A stretch of DNA of 64,000 bases. Source: Helicoverpa zea. Taxonomy: Eukaryota > Arthropoda > Insecta > Lepidoptera > Noctuidae. Position 1 is the first letter of the stretch, and each line of letters opens with the position of its first letter. Shown in pieces: positions 1 through 12,500 of this stretch. The notes below the pieces were generated by a model, which saw only the letters and a program-made list of their open reading frames with translations, was not told the origin of the DNA and ran no database searches. The stretch is taken from contig NC_061454.1 of the NCBI RefSeq assembly GCF_022581195.2, forward strand, positions 4,898,001 through 4,962,000, read 5' to 3'. The translations under genes and the position numbers were made by a program.

Positions 1-186
1 GTTGTTCGAAAGAGATACCGCGGCCCTAGCACATAAAAAGGCCTACGACGGAACACGACGGTTTTTAGTCAGTAAGAGTCTGACACTCCCTCACCGCTGC
101 TAACCCACGTCAGGAGGGGTCATTTGATGATTTTTGACATTGTTAAAAAAAAAAAAGAGGTTGGTTCTTTACCCATTGGGCCACCA
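1..186 (-). repeat. tRNA-headed SINE, 5' portion (runs off window edge)
   Basis: Read on the minus strand from about 186, the sequence begins with a tRNA-like head (GTGGCCCAATGGGTAAAG, resembling the box A region of the SINEs at 12822 and 53960). A T-run follows, then a body containing GTGTCAGACTCTTACTGAC and AGGGCCGCGGTA. Fragments of the same body recur at 51353-51440 and 60160-60300. It lies in the second intron of the Rm62 gene. The family name is not certain; the dispersed copies and the tRNA-like head support SINE identity. Confidence 0.6.
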
Positions 187-244
187 CGACAATTTTTCTT
201 AGCAAAACAAATATAAAGACAATAATCAATAACAGCAAACTTAC

Positions 245-1457
245 CCATCTCTCTTCATTTTTCTTGTGATATCATCAACCCGACGCTTAGTTTCAATAAA
301 AATGATTGTTTTGTTTTCTTTTTCAGCCATTATTTCCTTTAGTAGGGTACTCAGTTTAGTTTCTTTTTCATATTCCATACAGACATCAATAATTTGCAAG
401 ATGTTGTGGTTAGCAGCCAATTGTAATGAGCCAACATTAATTTGAAGGTAATCCTTCAAGAATTCTGCAGCCAGACTTTGAACTTCTCTAGGCCATGTAG
501 CAGACCACATAAGTGTTTGGCGATCAGGCCTGATTTGCTCAATAATCTTCCTAATTTGAGGTTCAAAACCCATGTCCAACATTCTGTCAGCTTCATCAAG
601 CACTAAATATGTTGTCCTTTTCAAATTAGTTCTTCCACTTTCAAGAAAATCTAAGAGACGTCCAGGTGTAGCAATTACAATTTCAACACCAGCATCCAAA
701 TCTCTTGCTTGAGGGCCTTTAGGAGCTCCACCAAACAAGCATGTATTGTGAATCTTAGATGTGTTAGCGAATTTGTCACATACTTCTTGGATTTGTTGGG
801 CTAATTCCCTAGTGGGTGCCAACACAAGAGCTATTGGACCATCACCTCTACTAGATTTCGGTTGGTTATTAATGTGTACAATTGCTGGTAAAATGTAAGA
901 AAGAGTTTTGCCAGATCCCGTGGAGGCGATACCGACCATATCACATCCACTGAGCGCAATAGGCCAGCCCTGAGCCTGAATTGGGGTTGGTTTGGAAAAT
1001 CCCATTTTATCAATCTCATCCATAACATAATCGGGAAAACCTGCCTCATCAAATGTCATCGTTGGTTTAGGTATATTGCGCCCTTTTAGAGTGATCTCAT
1101 TGTCACTTCTCCAAGCTTCTACTTCAGATTCTGGCCTGTTTTCCACATCAATATGAGGTACATAAAAGTCTTTTTTGAATGGTTTCAGCCTGCTTAGGTC
1201 CCATTTCGGTTTTCGCAAGCTGGCACCGGGATTACTCCTACGCCCGCCGCCATAACCTCCGCCGCCGCCGCCGCCACCGCCCGAACCGAGACCATAACGT
1301 GGACTTCGACTGCGGCTCCTACTCCTGCTCCTGCTGCGACTGCGACGCCTATCACGGCTGCGATCTCTAAGGGTACAAAATCACCGTATGAAAATACCCA
1401 TACTTTAGTTAACAATGTGCTGTTTAATGCATAAAATATTTACCTTCCTCGGCCCAT
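245..1457 (-). CDS. Rm62: DEAD-box RNA helicase Rm62 / DDX5-DDX17 (p68), 5' exons only
   Basis: ATP-dependent RNA helicase of the DDX5/DDX17 family, which acts in the nucleus in transcription, splicing and RNA silencing. Exon 1 is a 14-nt coding exon (1444-1457, ATGGGCCGAGGAAG). Intron 1367-1443 follows, then exon 2 at 245-1366, which ends at a GTAAGT donor. About 378 codons are present. The N-terminus is an alternating Arg-Ser tract followed by a Gly-rich stretch (about residues 5-50). The core shows the Q motif (KPTPIQAQGWP), motif I (ASTGSGKT), Ia (PTRELA), Ib (TPGR), II (DEAD) and III (SAT). The coding sequence stops just after KMKRDG, where DDX5 proteins continue with the second RecA domain, so the 3' exons lie left of the window. 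The AUG at 1457 was chosen because it joins in phase to the RS tract. An internal start near 1218 would discard the RS/Gly region. It is divergent from Asx. Confidence 0.95.
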
Positions 1458-2680
1458 GATTGAAGTTGAAATCAAATACCGTTGACAAGAAACGCAATTA
1501 TTTGTCTTCAATTATTACTTTACCACAAAATCACTTAAAAAATTAGAAAAATACACTTCAATTAGTACAAATCATCACACAACTTTAATAGCACAACGCC
1601 ATTCATTTCATTGTGAATAAAACAAGATGGCGACGCGGAAGCAACCGAAGCCATAGACAAACTAGCATCACCAAAAGGAAGAATTTACAATCGATAATTT
1701 CATACTTTACTAACTAAATACGAGTTTTTAAACTTGATTTTAACTTTAACATTTTTATTTAATACGTGCATCTTGGTATCTACCTATTTATAACAAAAAA
1801 AAATATTAAGTAATAAATATAAGTGATCCTAGGAGCACTAGTGGAAATAACAAATTCTCCACACGAAACACTTATTTCTTCTTTTTAAGTACTTCCCAAT
1901 ATCCTGTCCCATTGTACTCTTACTCCGTAATTAACTTTCTAGTGTAATCAAATCAATCATTAAGGAACTGCCCATTTCCCATGGGAAGAACGCTATGGTG
2001 AACCCATCTCAACTTTAACATTAAGTTAACTTTAAACATTCAAGTATAAAATGTAAATTTTGAGATACACAATTGCATAGCTGAGCTGTAAACTCACCTG
2101 TAAACCCTAAATCTGTTTTGGATCCAAATCAATTTTACTTTTACCAGGAACAGGAATATGATAAGAATATTGAAAATTGTGAAAACTTTAACATTCGATG
2201 AAGTCGGGAAGTATAACCATCAATGTATCACCACCTTAAGGGCAATATAAATAAATTAACCATAAAATATTTTATCACTTTAAGGTAATCGTTATGAAAT
2301 TTACATAAAATATTGGCTAAGAAATACAATAAATAATTATTTAGCAACTGCAACAACTTTTAAGACAAAATGTTAATTTCCATAGTTCTTTACTTATCTG
2401 TGACGGAATCCATTTTCTGCGTTGTTGTGACATTTTGCGTTTTGCTCCTCAGCCAACTATTCTTGAGGAAAAAAAGAGTTGTATTGTATGAATATTGTCA
2501 TGAAATTGAACATTGCACCTTCAAATAAGTGATGATATTTTTTTTGTATTGTTAATATTTTATTAAAGGTATTTTTGAATCGTGAAGTAACTCACGATGG
2601 GTTGAAATAGTGATTGCTATCGGCAATAGTTCATCATATTCATTTCATTATTTGATATTTACACACGCCATAACATAACA
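1458..2680. promoter_or_regulatory. Divergent promoter/5' UTR region between Rm62 and Asx
   Basis: This 1.2-kb stretch separates the two divergent start codons and has no credible ORF. It must hold both promoters and 5' UTRs. The segment near 1626-1640 (ACAAGATGGCGACGCGG) contains an AAGATGGCG core like the YY1/Pho-type motif common in housekeeping promoters. No TATA box is obvious. The TSS positions and any non-coding 5' exon of Asx cannot be determined from sequence alone. Confidence 0.5.
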
Positions 2681-5600
2681 ATGGAACTAGACGTATCACC
2701 TGCGGACAAAATAGACAACGATATGGAATATTCTGATAACTCAACTGATAGTAAATACACGCCATGTAAAAATGACCAGTACTCGATCATACGCATTCCC
2801 GAAGATGGTGAGAAGTCAAGTAAGCACTCATCAAGAAAACAGTCAAAAAGAAGAAAGAAGAATTCTAATCATTCACGACCCCTCCCTAGGATAATAGTGA
2901 AACCTTTACCACCACCACCACCTCCTGAAAATAGAGAATGGACTGCAGCAACATCCTACTCAGAAACGAATTCCAATACTAATAGACCATCTACCATGCG
3001 AGAAGTATTAGCCAGCATACCAGGGTTTTGCATGAAACCAAGGAAGCGCAGTGGTAAAAAGTTATCAACCGCAGCACAATTACAACAGACACGAGAAGGT
3101 TGCATTGACTTAGAGACGCCTGATTCAATATTAGTAAATACAAACATTAGAGCATTACTAAACAAACATACATTTTCTCTACTTCCACCACTATATCAAT
3201 ATAAGCTTGGGCAGCTACTACCTAGTGTGGATAGGTTAAGTCCTTCAGGTCGCTTAAATTCTTCTAGTCTGAATAATGAATTTTTTGCTCGAGCTTGTTT
3301 ACAATGGCAAGACAGTCTCTCTGGTGGAGAACTTACTCCAGAAAATCAACAAAGAATGAAGACTGAAGCGGAAAAAGAAAAAAGCAAGATAGATCCATGG
3401 AAATTAAAACATTTTGAACCTATCTGGGGAGAGAAGTCAAGAAGAGAGAAATCTTCTATCAGTTTAAATTCAGATCGACCATCTCTTAAGACTACTATTA
3501 AATTAAGACCAACAGCTTCAATAACAAGCAGTAGCACTGTTCCAAAAATTAAAAAAAGTAAATCTTCTAGTAATAGTAAAAGAATGCGCTCAGTGGGTGC
3601 AGTGACGAGGTCTTCAGCCAGAGCTGATGAAGTGCTGGAGGAACCTGTCACAGTTTGTAGTAAGCAGTCCGCTCCAGTGCCAGACTTATTGCCACTCAAA
3701 CATACAAAAAGTCACAGTCATCCCAACTATGAGGAATTTCCAGTAGACTTTAGTTTCTCTGATTCATCTTCAACACAGAGGATGGACGATTCATTATCCA
3801 CAACACCTGTTGACCCACTACTACTGCCAGATGGGGATCCAGACCGGAATGAAGTGAAGCAAGAGCTTGACATCAGCGTAGTCACTATAGAGGAGAATTC
3901 TAAGGATTGTGAAGAGGATAAAGCAACAGATTCTGATAGCAATGTACATGATGCCTCCAAGAGGTCAAGTAATGAAAATGTAGAATATACTATGGCAAAA
4001 AGAATAAAATTTGAAGAGGATTATGAAATGCATGATACAAATTATATCGTACATAATGCAGATACTGCAAATAATTATTCAGATATTGATGCAAACTATG
4101 CTAATGAGCAGGTGTGCCCTAATGATGAACTTCTATATTCGGGACAAGAGCATGGTGACACAAACAGTGAAGACAGTAAAGCCACTGCATCAGGATATGA
4201 ATATGATGCAAGAAGTGAATCTTCAGTGTCCAGTTTGAAAATAGATATGAATGTAAATAACATGCCTTTAAGTGAGTCTACTGGTCCTACTGAGGCTCTT
4301 TCTTATGAGAACCATTTGACAGAAGTGGAAGAAAATGTTGAAACTGATAAAGGAATTGTTCAGGATTTAACACCATGTGACACTCAAGAAGAATATGTAT
4401 CAGAGCCTTACCAGGAACGTGTTAAGTCTGAAATTGATTTAGAATCACCGCAGCATAAAGATACTGTTGTAGAACCAGAACCATGTCAGAGCTACAGCCA
4501 GGAGGTGGAATGTCAAATACTACAGCCTGCTGAACAGTCCCACATAAAAACTGATGATGCTATGCACAGCCCGGAAAAATGTGAAAAAGAAAGCATACCA
4601 CAAAACATGGCACAAAACTATTATGATGAACATTTTAAAGATGCTGAATCTTTTATATTGGAGACAAGCCTCTCAATACTTACATCACGTAAGTTTTTTT
4701 TTTATCCATAACATTTAGTTAGTTATGTTTTTATTTTAAACTCCACAGAGAACCACTTCATTCTTTTGTGAATCTGAAATATCTATAAAATTTTATTTCT
4801 TATATGTATATTCTATAAACTTTTGTTTCTACCTACTTCCACAGAAAGTGAAGATGTGAAATATTCATCACACCCTAACTTGATGGAGTTATCATCATAC
4901 ATGAGTGAAACAAGTGAGTATGCTTACAAACACAATAAATGTGGGTAGTTATAAAATACATTTTTCATACAATTTTGACAATGCTTATTTAATCCAGCTT
5001 TATCAATCTGTCAAACGATTTTTATTTAAACAAGAAATAAACTCTTCCAGATGTTACTGCTGTGGTTACAATGCCTTTAACACAAAATTCATCAATACCT
5101 ATGATGGAAGTCACTAATACATCTGTAAGTTCTCATACAATTTATCATCAGACATTTGTAAGATATTATGTTGTTTTGATTATTTTAACAACCTTCTCTT
5201 GCACTCAATTCCAGATTGTTTCATACCCTGATGACAATATGAAAGATGCAGCCAAACCAAAAGCATCAGCAGTATCATGGAAGAATGATAGTGACTGGGC
5301 AAACAGTGAAAATGTTATGACTTTACACCCATTTTCAAACTTAAACACAGAGAGTGCTAAATATGTCAGTGAAGACTCGAAAACAAGCATGGAAGATATA
5401 AATATGAATGATGAAAATTGTATGTACAAAGAAGACAGGGACGCTAATTATAATATGGAATCTTCAAACTCTTCAGAGAGCTGTCAGTCAATAAAGGACT
5501 CATCTGTGAAACAAGAATTAGACGCAGCAACTAGCTTAATATCAAGTACTGCTGTTACAAACCCACCTGTAAATTCGACTACCATTACACAAGGAATGTG

Positions 5601-6655
5601 GGCTCGGGGAAAAAAGTCTAAATTAGGGAAAGAGTCTAACAGGTATGTGTTTCACATTTGTTCATTCAAAATGTTTTACTTATAGGATGCATTCTTCATA
5701 CATAGACTTTAAAGAAATGATTCTACATGGATAGTGAGGTTCTATGATATAATTTCACATATTTTATTGAATATTTTGTTGTAATTCCAGGAGTCGAAGT
5801 TCAAACAAAGTGCCCCCTGGTACGGTGAACCTAGAGCGCAGCTATCAGATCTGTCAAGCGGCGATCCAGAACAGTCCGAATCGTGATGCGTTGCGCGGAC
5901 AGCTGCGGCCACCGCCGGCGCTCCTGACGCGGCCCGCGCGGTCCGTTAGGCCTCCGCCCCCACCGCCACCCGTGCTCGTCAGGCAGCTACCTGTCTCTGT
6001 GATGCCACATAATGAAGTATGTATTACTGTTGTCTTCAAAAAACTTGCAAGTATTAAAGTATATTTATATAATCATTAATTCAGACGATTAGACTGGAAG
6101 CAGACCCCCAACATAGTTGATAAAAGGCTGGGTAGATAATGTATATAAGTACATACACATGTACGGAAACCACTTATTTAATAATTTTGGCGATAATATA
6201 AAACGAATGTCATACATGCTCAGATTTCAGATCCATATAATAACACACAGTTAATAATGTCATGGTAACCACTTTCCAGATGAATGAGAATCGCTCTAAT
6301 AACGTCGGCCAGTATATCCTAGTACAAAGGACTCCTAACGTGGCACCGCGGGCGTCTAGTGCTCCCCCTGCAAACCAGAATACTAATGTGGTGAGTACTG
6401 TAGACCACATCATTGTGTATTAGCGTAGTGAGTCAAATATCGAAATTCAGAGACAAATTATTTTCTAGTTACGAATTGGTGTTTTAATCGTAATGTACTG
6501 TATTCCAGGCTGTGGCGCGGTGCCGCAGCGTGGGCGCGGACGACGCGTGCGTGTGCAACCTGCGCGCCATGATCCTGTGCAAGAAGTGCGGCGCCTTCTG
6601 CCACGACGACTGCATCGGCTCGGCCGAGCTGTGCCTCACCTGCCTCATACGCTGA
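2681..6655 (+). CDS. Asx: Additional sex combs (ASXL family) chromatin regulator
   Basis: Scaffold and activator of the PR-DUB complex, which removes ubiquitin from histone H2A with Calypso/BAP1. The seven coding exons are 2681-4688, 4845-4913, 5051-5124, 5215-5642, 5791-6016, 6280-6390 and 6509-6655. All junctions are GT-AG and phases agree, giving 1020 aa. Visible modules are basic and proline-rich stretches (about 45-82); a DEUBAD/ASXH domain (about 140-260) containing LLPPLYQYKL, LLPSVDR and LNNEFFARA; a long acidic Ser-rich middle; an ASXM-type motif (about 865-890, NLERSYQICQAAIQNSP) next to a polyproline run; and a C-terminal atypical PHD finger (about 972-1020) with ILCKKCGAFCHDDCIG, ending at TGA. 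No N-terminal HARE-HTH domain is seen, although upstream non-coding exons cannot be excluded. The last exons are much more GC-rich than exon 1. Confidence 0.95.
6085..6140 (+). repeat. Short SINE/LINE 3'-tail fragment in Asx intron 5
   Basis: TTAGACTGGAAGCAGACCCC and the following CAACATAGTTG match the 3' tail shared by the SINEs at 13259-13492 and 53960-54332. Only the last 55 bases or so remain. Confidence 0.6.
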
Positions 6656-8690
6656 CCCCGCCTCGTCGCGCGGCCGCTGCCATCTTGCTAACGTAACGCA
6701 ACAAGGAACTTTTATATAGATCGAATTTAGCTACAGCCCTAATCGTACTCTACCTTAAGTTCAGCGTAGCTAATAGATCGAACTTGAGTATCTTGAGTAT
6801 CCGCGAAGGAGGTGTGTGAAAAGGAAATGGTTGTTAGGAATGGTGGTGCTATCTGTTTGAATGTATGTATGTATCGATAACAATAATATTAGTTTGTATC
6901 CTTTGTACGAATATTAACACTATTTTGTACTTCACAAACTAACAAGAGTTGCTTATACATATTCTGTAAAGCTTTAAGTTGGATAGAAGTTGCGCTAAAG
7001 ATTTACCTAATTATTCGTTGTCGCTGAACTTGAGTTAATCAGAATACCGATTTTATACCTTGCTATTTTTCAACTTATAAACATTGTAAACAGTTTAATA
7101 TTAGAATTGTCAAGTACCTGCTAGAAAGCAGTAAATCGTTTTATTCGACGTATAATGAAAAGTACCGATTCATGTTAGTTTCTTGTTAAAATGTTGGTTG
7201 TTCTTCAGACAACAGATATATTTATAGATTGTACGTTGAATATAATACATACTTCATATTTTAAGGATTCCAATTATAACTTGTACACGGCACAATATTT
7301 TTATTCAACATTCTGTAACTCGTATTTTATTTATAATTTAGATTTTACGAATTAATAAGCTTATCAAAATATAGCAGATAACTTGGTAGCATTTGTTGAC
7401 ATTTATTTGATACAAATAATATAGTTGTTGTTAAGAGTACACAAGAGAATAAGTCGCTGAGCTAAGGATTTCATTTTGCCATTATACTTTAGTATTAGGA
7501 TATCATCACAATTTAATTTTATGATACTGTTATATTAATTTTAGTGTTACTTTACCATTTCGTGACTTTCTTTTGTACGTAGTTTGTCAGTTAACGGCTT
7601 AGTATTGGAATAGTAATTAAAGTACTTGTGCACCATCTGATATCCCATCTATTTATAACATTTATAATTAAGTGTATGTACAGATATTTATTGATACGTG
7701 AAGGCTGGTGGGTTGAACATCGGATGGACTCTTATCGTAGGTATTTATAGAACATTACTTGTTATATTTAAGTTTTTCATTATGGCGTGTACACTAATAT
7801 GACACTAAGTTATGCAATATATTTATAGTTGTCTATAATATTTTTATAAGAATCTTTTACAAATTGAGAAATAGCTTTTTGCTAATTTAAGACTTCCTTG
7901 TAATATGTATCTAAACAAAATCTAATTTGTCCATATAATCTCCTTCTGATCTCTGTTTTACTGTCCCAGTAATGATATAACTATGGACCTTATATTGCGT
8001 ATTGGGCGTAGTGTACAATGGTTATGATAATATGGTTTTATTATAACCAAAATAACTGATTATCAACAAATAACTGATTTATATTTAGATAGTTGACGAC
8101 GCTGCTCCAGCAATGCCTAGTTTATTCACATAGCAATGCCTTACATGACGACTTACAGATGCTATAAGTTACAATTAAATATTCATAGATATTATAATAG
8201 ATAATTAATAATACAAGTGTTGCTCACTATGTTTGAATCACAAATGTATATCTGTATATTTTAGCTTATATCATATTATCAATAAGTGTTAAAAAAATAT
8301 CTATGTATACATGTCACAAAAGCTAGATACAGTCTAGACTTTGAGGACGTTTCATGGAAGTTTTAGAAGAACACTATTGGGACTTTAGATATGTATGAAA
8401 GAATTGTAATTCCTTATAGTGTACTTAGTTTAAGAATTTCATAATCTCGGTACGCAATAATTTAACAGCGTTTGAATAACATTTCGAATAATAATGAAAA
8501 GTTAAATTGGTATGATTGCATATGTTTAGAAACTACCAACGACTTTTTATGGACGGCTCTTTGTTTTCTTTATTTTTATGCTCGCGAGTTTGATTTTTTT
8601 CGCGAAATTGTCGGATTATTGTTATTTATTGGTAATTAGTTATTTTATGCTCATGAACATTTTTTCTCTAATAAAATTATGTTCTTCTAA
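6656..8690 (+). other. Probable long 3' UTR of Asx
   Basis: No ORF with homology and no splice structure is apparent. It is AT-rich sequence directly downstream of the Asx stop. The first canonical AATAAA I find is at 8670-8675, which would give a 3' UTR of about 2 kb. Earlier non-canonical poly(A) sites are possible. Confidence 0.45.
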
Positions 8691-8859
8691 CAACATTGGT
8701 TGGTTTATTTATGCTACATCCCTCTTGAGTTACAAATGCCAGAGTTCGTTTTCTAAGATGGTACGGTGAAACGGCTACGCTAATTCGAATGGAATTTGGT
8801 AGTTGATGGTGTAGGTGCAAGAAAAACAACAGCTTTTAGATGGGGTTGTTATCCGTATG

Positions 8860-8990
8860 AATCCCGAATAATAATACATTTCCAACAGTGAGAGAATGTT
8901 TCAAATCGGTCAAGAAGTTTTGGAGTCCAGGAACAAATAAACAATCAAAACTTTCCTATTTATAATATTAGTGTAAATATGAGTAAGTAA
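8860..8990 (+). repeat. RTE-like non-LTR retroelement 3' tail
   Basis: It contains TTTCAAATCGGTCAAGAAG and ends with CCTATTTATAATATTAGTG. This resembles the 3' tails of RTE-type lepidopteran LINEs and their SINE relatives. No coding portion is present. It sits in the spacer between Asx and the hydrolase gene, which otherwise shows nothing identifiable. Confidence 0.45.
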
Positions 8991-9515
8991 TTCCTAGACG
9001 TGGGGTATCTATCCTATTCTACTACAATCTTCGTCTAAAATATTGTAGGGTGAAAGACGTCGATAAAGAACTGCGTCGAAAAATCGAGCCATAAATATGT
9101 TTTTTTTTTGTAAAACTTATTTTTATTGTCTATGGTTTATCTCAGCTCCTCAATGGCTCCTCAGCTCTAGTTCATTCAATAGAAGGGGAGTAAATGATTG
9201 GTTGGAGAGTGTTACTTCTGTCATTTTGACATATTTACACTCCAATGAAACACTCACAGAGCCCTCTACTAGCCAATCATAAAATAATAGTAAAAATTTA
9301 GACCAATGGGTATGGTTTTCATGTTGAGATTCTAGAACATCTCGTGAGCGGTTGTTGATTTGATTGATGTCGATTTTTTAGTGTGTTGTGTTGTGCGGAG
9401 GGTGGATGTTTGTTATTTCCTCGCATCTCGGGGAATACGGTTTTGTCGTTATTATGTAAAATTCCCTTTCTAAACTTGTACGCTACGATCTGAAACTGAC
9501 AAAAACTTTAGCAAA

Positions 9516-12500
9516 ATGTCGACAGTTCTGCTAGCAGTTATTGCGGTCATATTGTGTGTACTTTTCAGAATATTGAACGTTAACAGTCAGCCTCAAAAAC
9601 CTGTGATCTTTGGGAGAGATAGAAATTTTATTGAGAACATATTATTTATATCACCGTTCCTAAATGAACCGTAAGTATTGTTGCTTCATTTGTATTTGTT
9701 TTCATTTATAGATCCGTTTATTTACATTCCCGTATCCACGCATGCCTGAGGTATATTTGATGATGTCATTTGCCTCTCAGGTCGTAAATTTTGTGTCACG
9801 GAACTTTTATCTTGAATAACGTTGTTATTCGGTAGGTTTTGGTTGTATTTGGAATTAGTACTAATTATCATTATCCAAAACAGTGATATGGTTTATCCAT
9901 TTTATTGCTCTCAGTTAATTTTGTTGCGCTCGATAACGTTTGAAGCCGAATACCTACTGCGTTATGTATATCTCTACTTTGATATTGTTATACATTTACT
10001 AAGTACTAAGAAAAAAAAAATACTAATATGTGTATTTACAACCAGCAATTTATAATTTGGTTTCATTTCATAATAATGTATTGAATGAAACAAACTGCTT
10101 CTTTTGTTATGACTGGATTCTTAATAAATACAAAGTCAACATGCCTGCTTTATTACTGATATTCCACAGGATTTATAAGAATGAACAATGTTTTTGATTA
10201 TTCTAGAAACATCCATAGATTTAAAGCATGTCCGTCAAGTTAGAGTAAAAACTTTTTTGTATTGGTGAGTCATTTATGACTGCATAGCTTGTCTCTCATT
10301 CCAACCATAATAGACATGATGTCAGGATTATCTACTTAAATCTTATATGGGCAATAATTAAGGTCAATACTCCCGCTCTTTACCAATTGTAAATTAAGTA
10401 AATATCATCATAATCACCAGCATTTGCCTAGCCTTTTCCCAACTATCTTAACTATGTTGGGGTTGGCTTCCAGTCTAACCGGATGCAGCTGAGTACCAGT
10501 GTTTTTACAAAGAGTGATTGCCTATCTGACCTCCTTGTCACAGTTACCTGGGCATCCCAATTATACACTATGTAAATTAAGTAAATATATGGAACACTAA
10601 TGTAATTCTATGTTTACAAACATGTTATCAATTTCTAACAACAGTTCATTAACTCTAGTAAATAAAGTTAATACAATATTCATGAGACCACTGTTTACAG
10701 GTGTCTGTTTATTTTCATAGCTTTGTTCAGTTTCTATCAAGGTTAAGTATATTAGAGCATATTTATTAATGGGCCGCTTCAATTGCACATAAAAGAAAAA
10801 TAACAACAGTCTAACAATATAATATAAAAGAGGAAACATATTTTTGTTTGTTTGACTCCAAAAATATTGAACCAATTTGATTGTTTTTTACTGTTTATAG
10901 CTTCACTGTTCATGAGCAATATAGGCTATATTTTATCCAAGTATGGGCGGAAGTTCCCACAGGATGTGATTCACACAGCAAGAAACAAGCTAGTATTAAA
11001 TAAGAAACATTTTGTTTTGAACCAAATTGCTGGTGCTTTAGGTATTACAAGTTTCTAGCACTAGACAATAGAAGCAATTTATATCAATTGAGACTACTGG
11101 GTATTGTAATATTGAAGAATCAATCAACAATAACATGTATAAGTAGTTACTTAGTTGAGAGAGAACAAGAGTTACACACATCTTTAAGCACCTATTATAT
11201 TTTATGGCCACTATTTGTCATCCCTACATCATCAGACAAAAAAAAAAAAACCTGAAGATTCTATCAGACTTACGTCATGATAGAGATTCCAAAAATCTAA
11301 AACATTATTACTTATGTAAATAAATGGGTTTAGTTAAAATGATCTAATAACAAATTAACCCTGATGTCAATGGGTATTTAAAACAATCTTGACTCATTCA
11401 TTACTCGTTCACCTTGAAATCATTGCTTCATTGGTATTGTAAGCATTGTTTTGGTCAATAATTGATCCATATGCATACCCTGTCTGATTAGTAAACTTAA
11501 ACAATAGGTAAAGTGTAGCAACTCATTACTTGCAAATTAATTGAATGCAAATATTTTCACTGAACGGTTTTTAATTAAATTAATTTTGTTATCAATTTTG
11601 CCCATGTTATGCATGTGTAGGTAACTACACTATTTTGGTTGGTTATCCTTATTGCACTTTTGGATCATATTATAGTTTTAGAATGTTCTGGAAGGTCCAA
11701 TTCTACTTAAAACATTTCCATTCTATAAGTAATAAGTAGGTATAGCAAGTCATAAATTAGATAATCTAAACAAAAATGGCCTTCAAATGAATGACATCAT
11801 TGATGGACACGCTATTTAAACTCAGATATTGAATGAAGCCATTATTACTTTTTTAATTGTTTGCAAGAAACAGTCTCCAGTCCACATTTCATCAAACTTA
11901 TACTTTTTCATTACTTTGACCATGAAAATGCACACCTGAGTTTGTATTACAAGATTTAGATACTGATCTTACTGATAATAAAAATAGCATCAATCTATGC
12001 TGAATATGAATCACTAAAGTTATGAGTGATTATCATTTACATTAAAGATAAATGAACAGTCATTTTGTTTGGTATTGTATAGTACCATGAGGAGAGATGA
12101 AACCTGGATAGTTTTTATACAAACAAACAGTCAAGTTGTTCTGGAGTGAAATAATGAAGTGCATGTCGTATTGATTATTATTGTTCACCGAGCATATGGT
12201 GCCGCGAGTACCATACAATTCCCATGCTTTGGCGTCCATGCTGGAAAATGATTCACGCCAGAATAGCTAGCTTATCGACTAAACCTAGGGACGAATGAGT
12301 CATAGATACACATGTAAATTACGACGAAACCACACCGCATAACACTCCGTGAAACAATAAAAAAATTAGCATATCTATATAAGATCGTGTCACGCCAACT
12401 TTGACTATAGTTCGGCCATTCAGAGAATGCGTTCCTGACACGTCGCGATTGAACTGACGACGTAACTACATTCATTGATTATTGATATAATAATGTTGTT

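Noticed and set aside
5854..6039. Antisense Gly-rich ORF opposite Asx exon 5
   Set aside because: It is the complement of the proline-rich Asx coding sequence.
12272..12475. 67-codon minus-strand ORF
   Set aside because: It overlaps the left arm of the foldback MITE and its reading is set by the TIR sequence.
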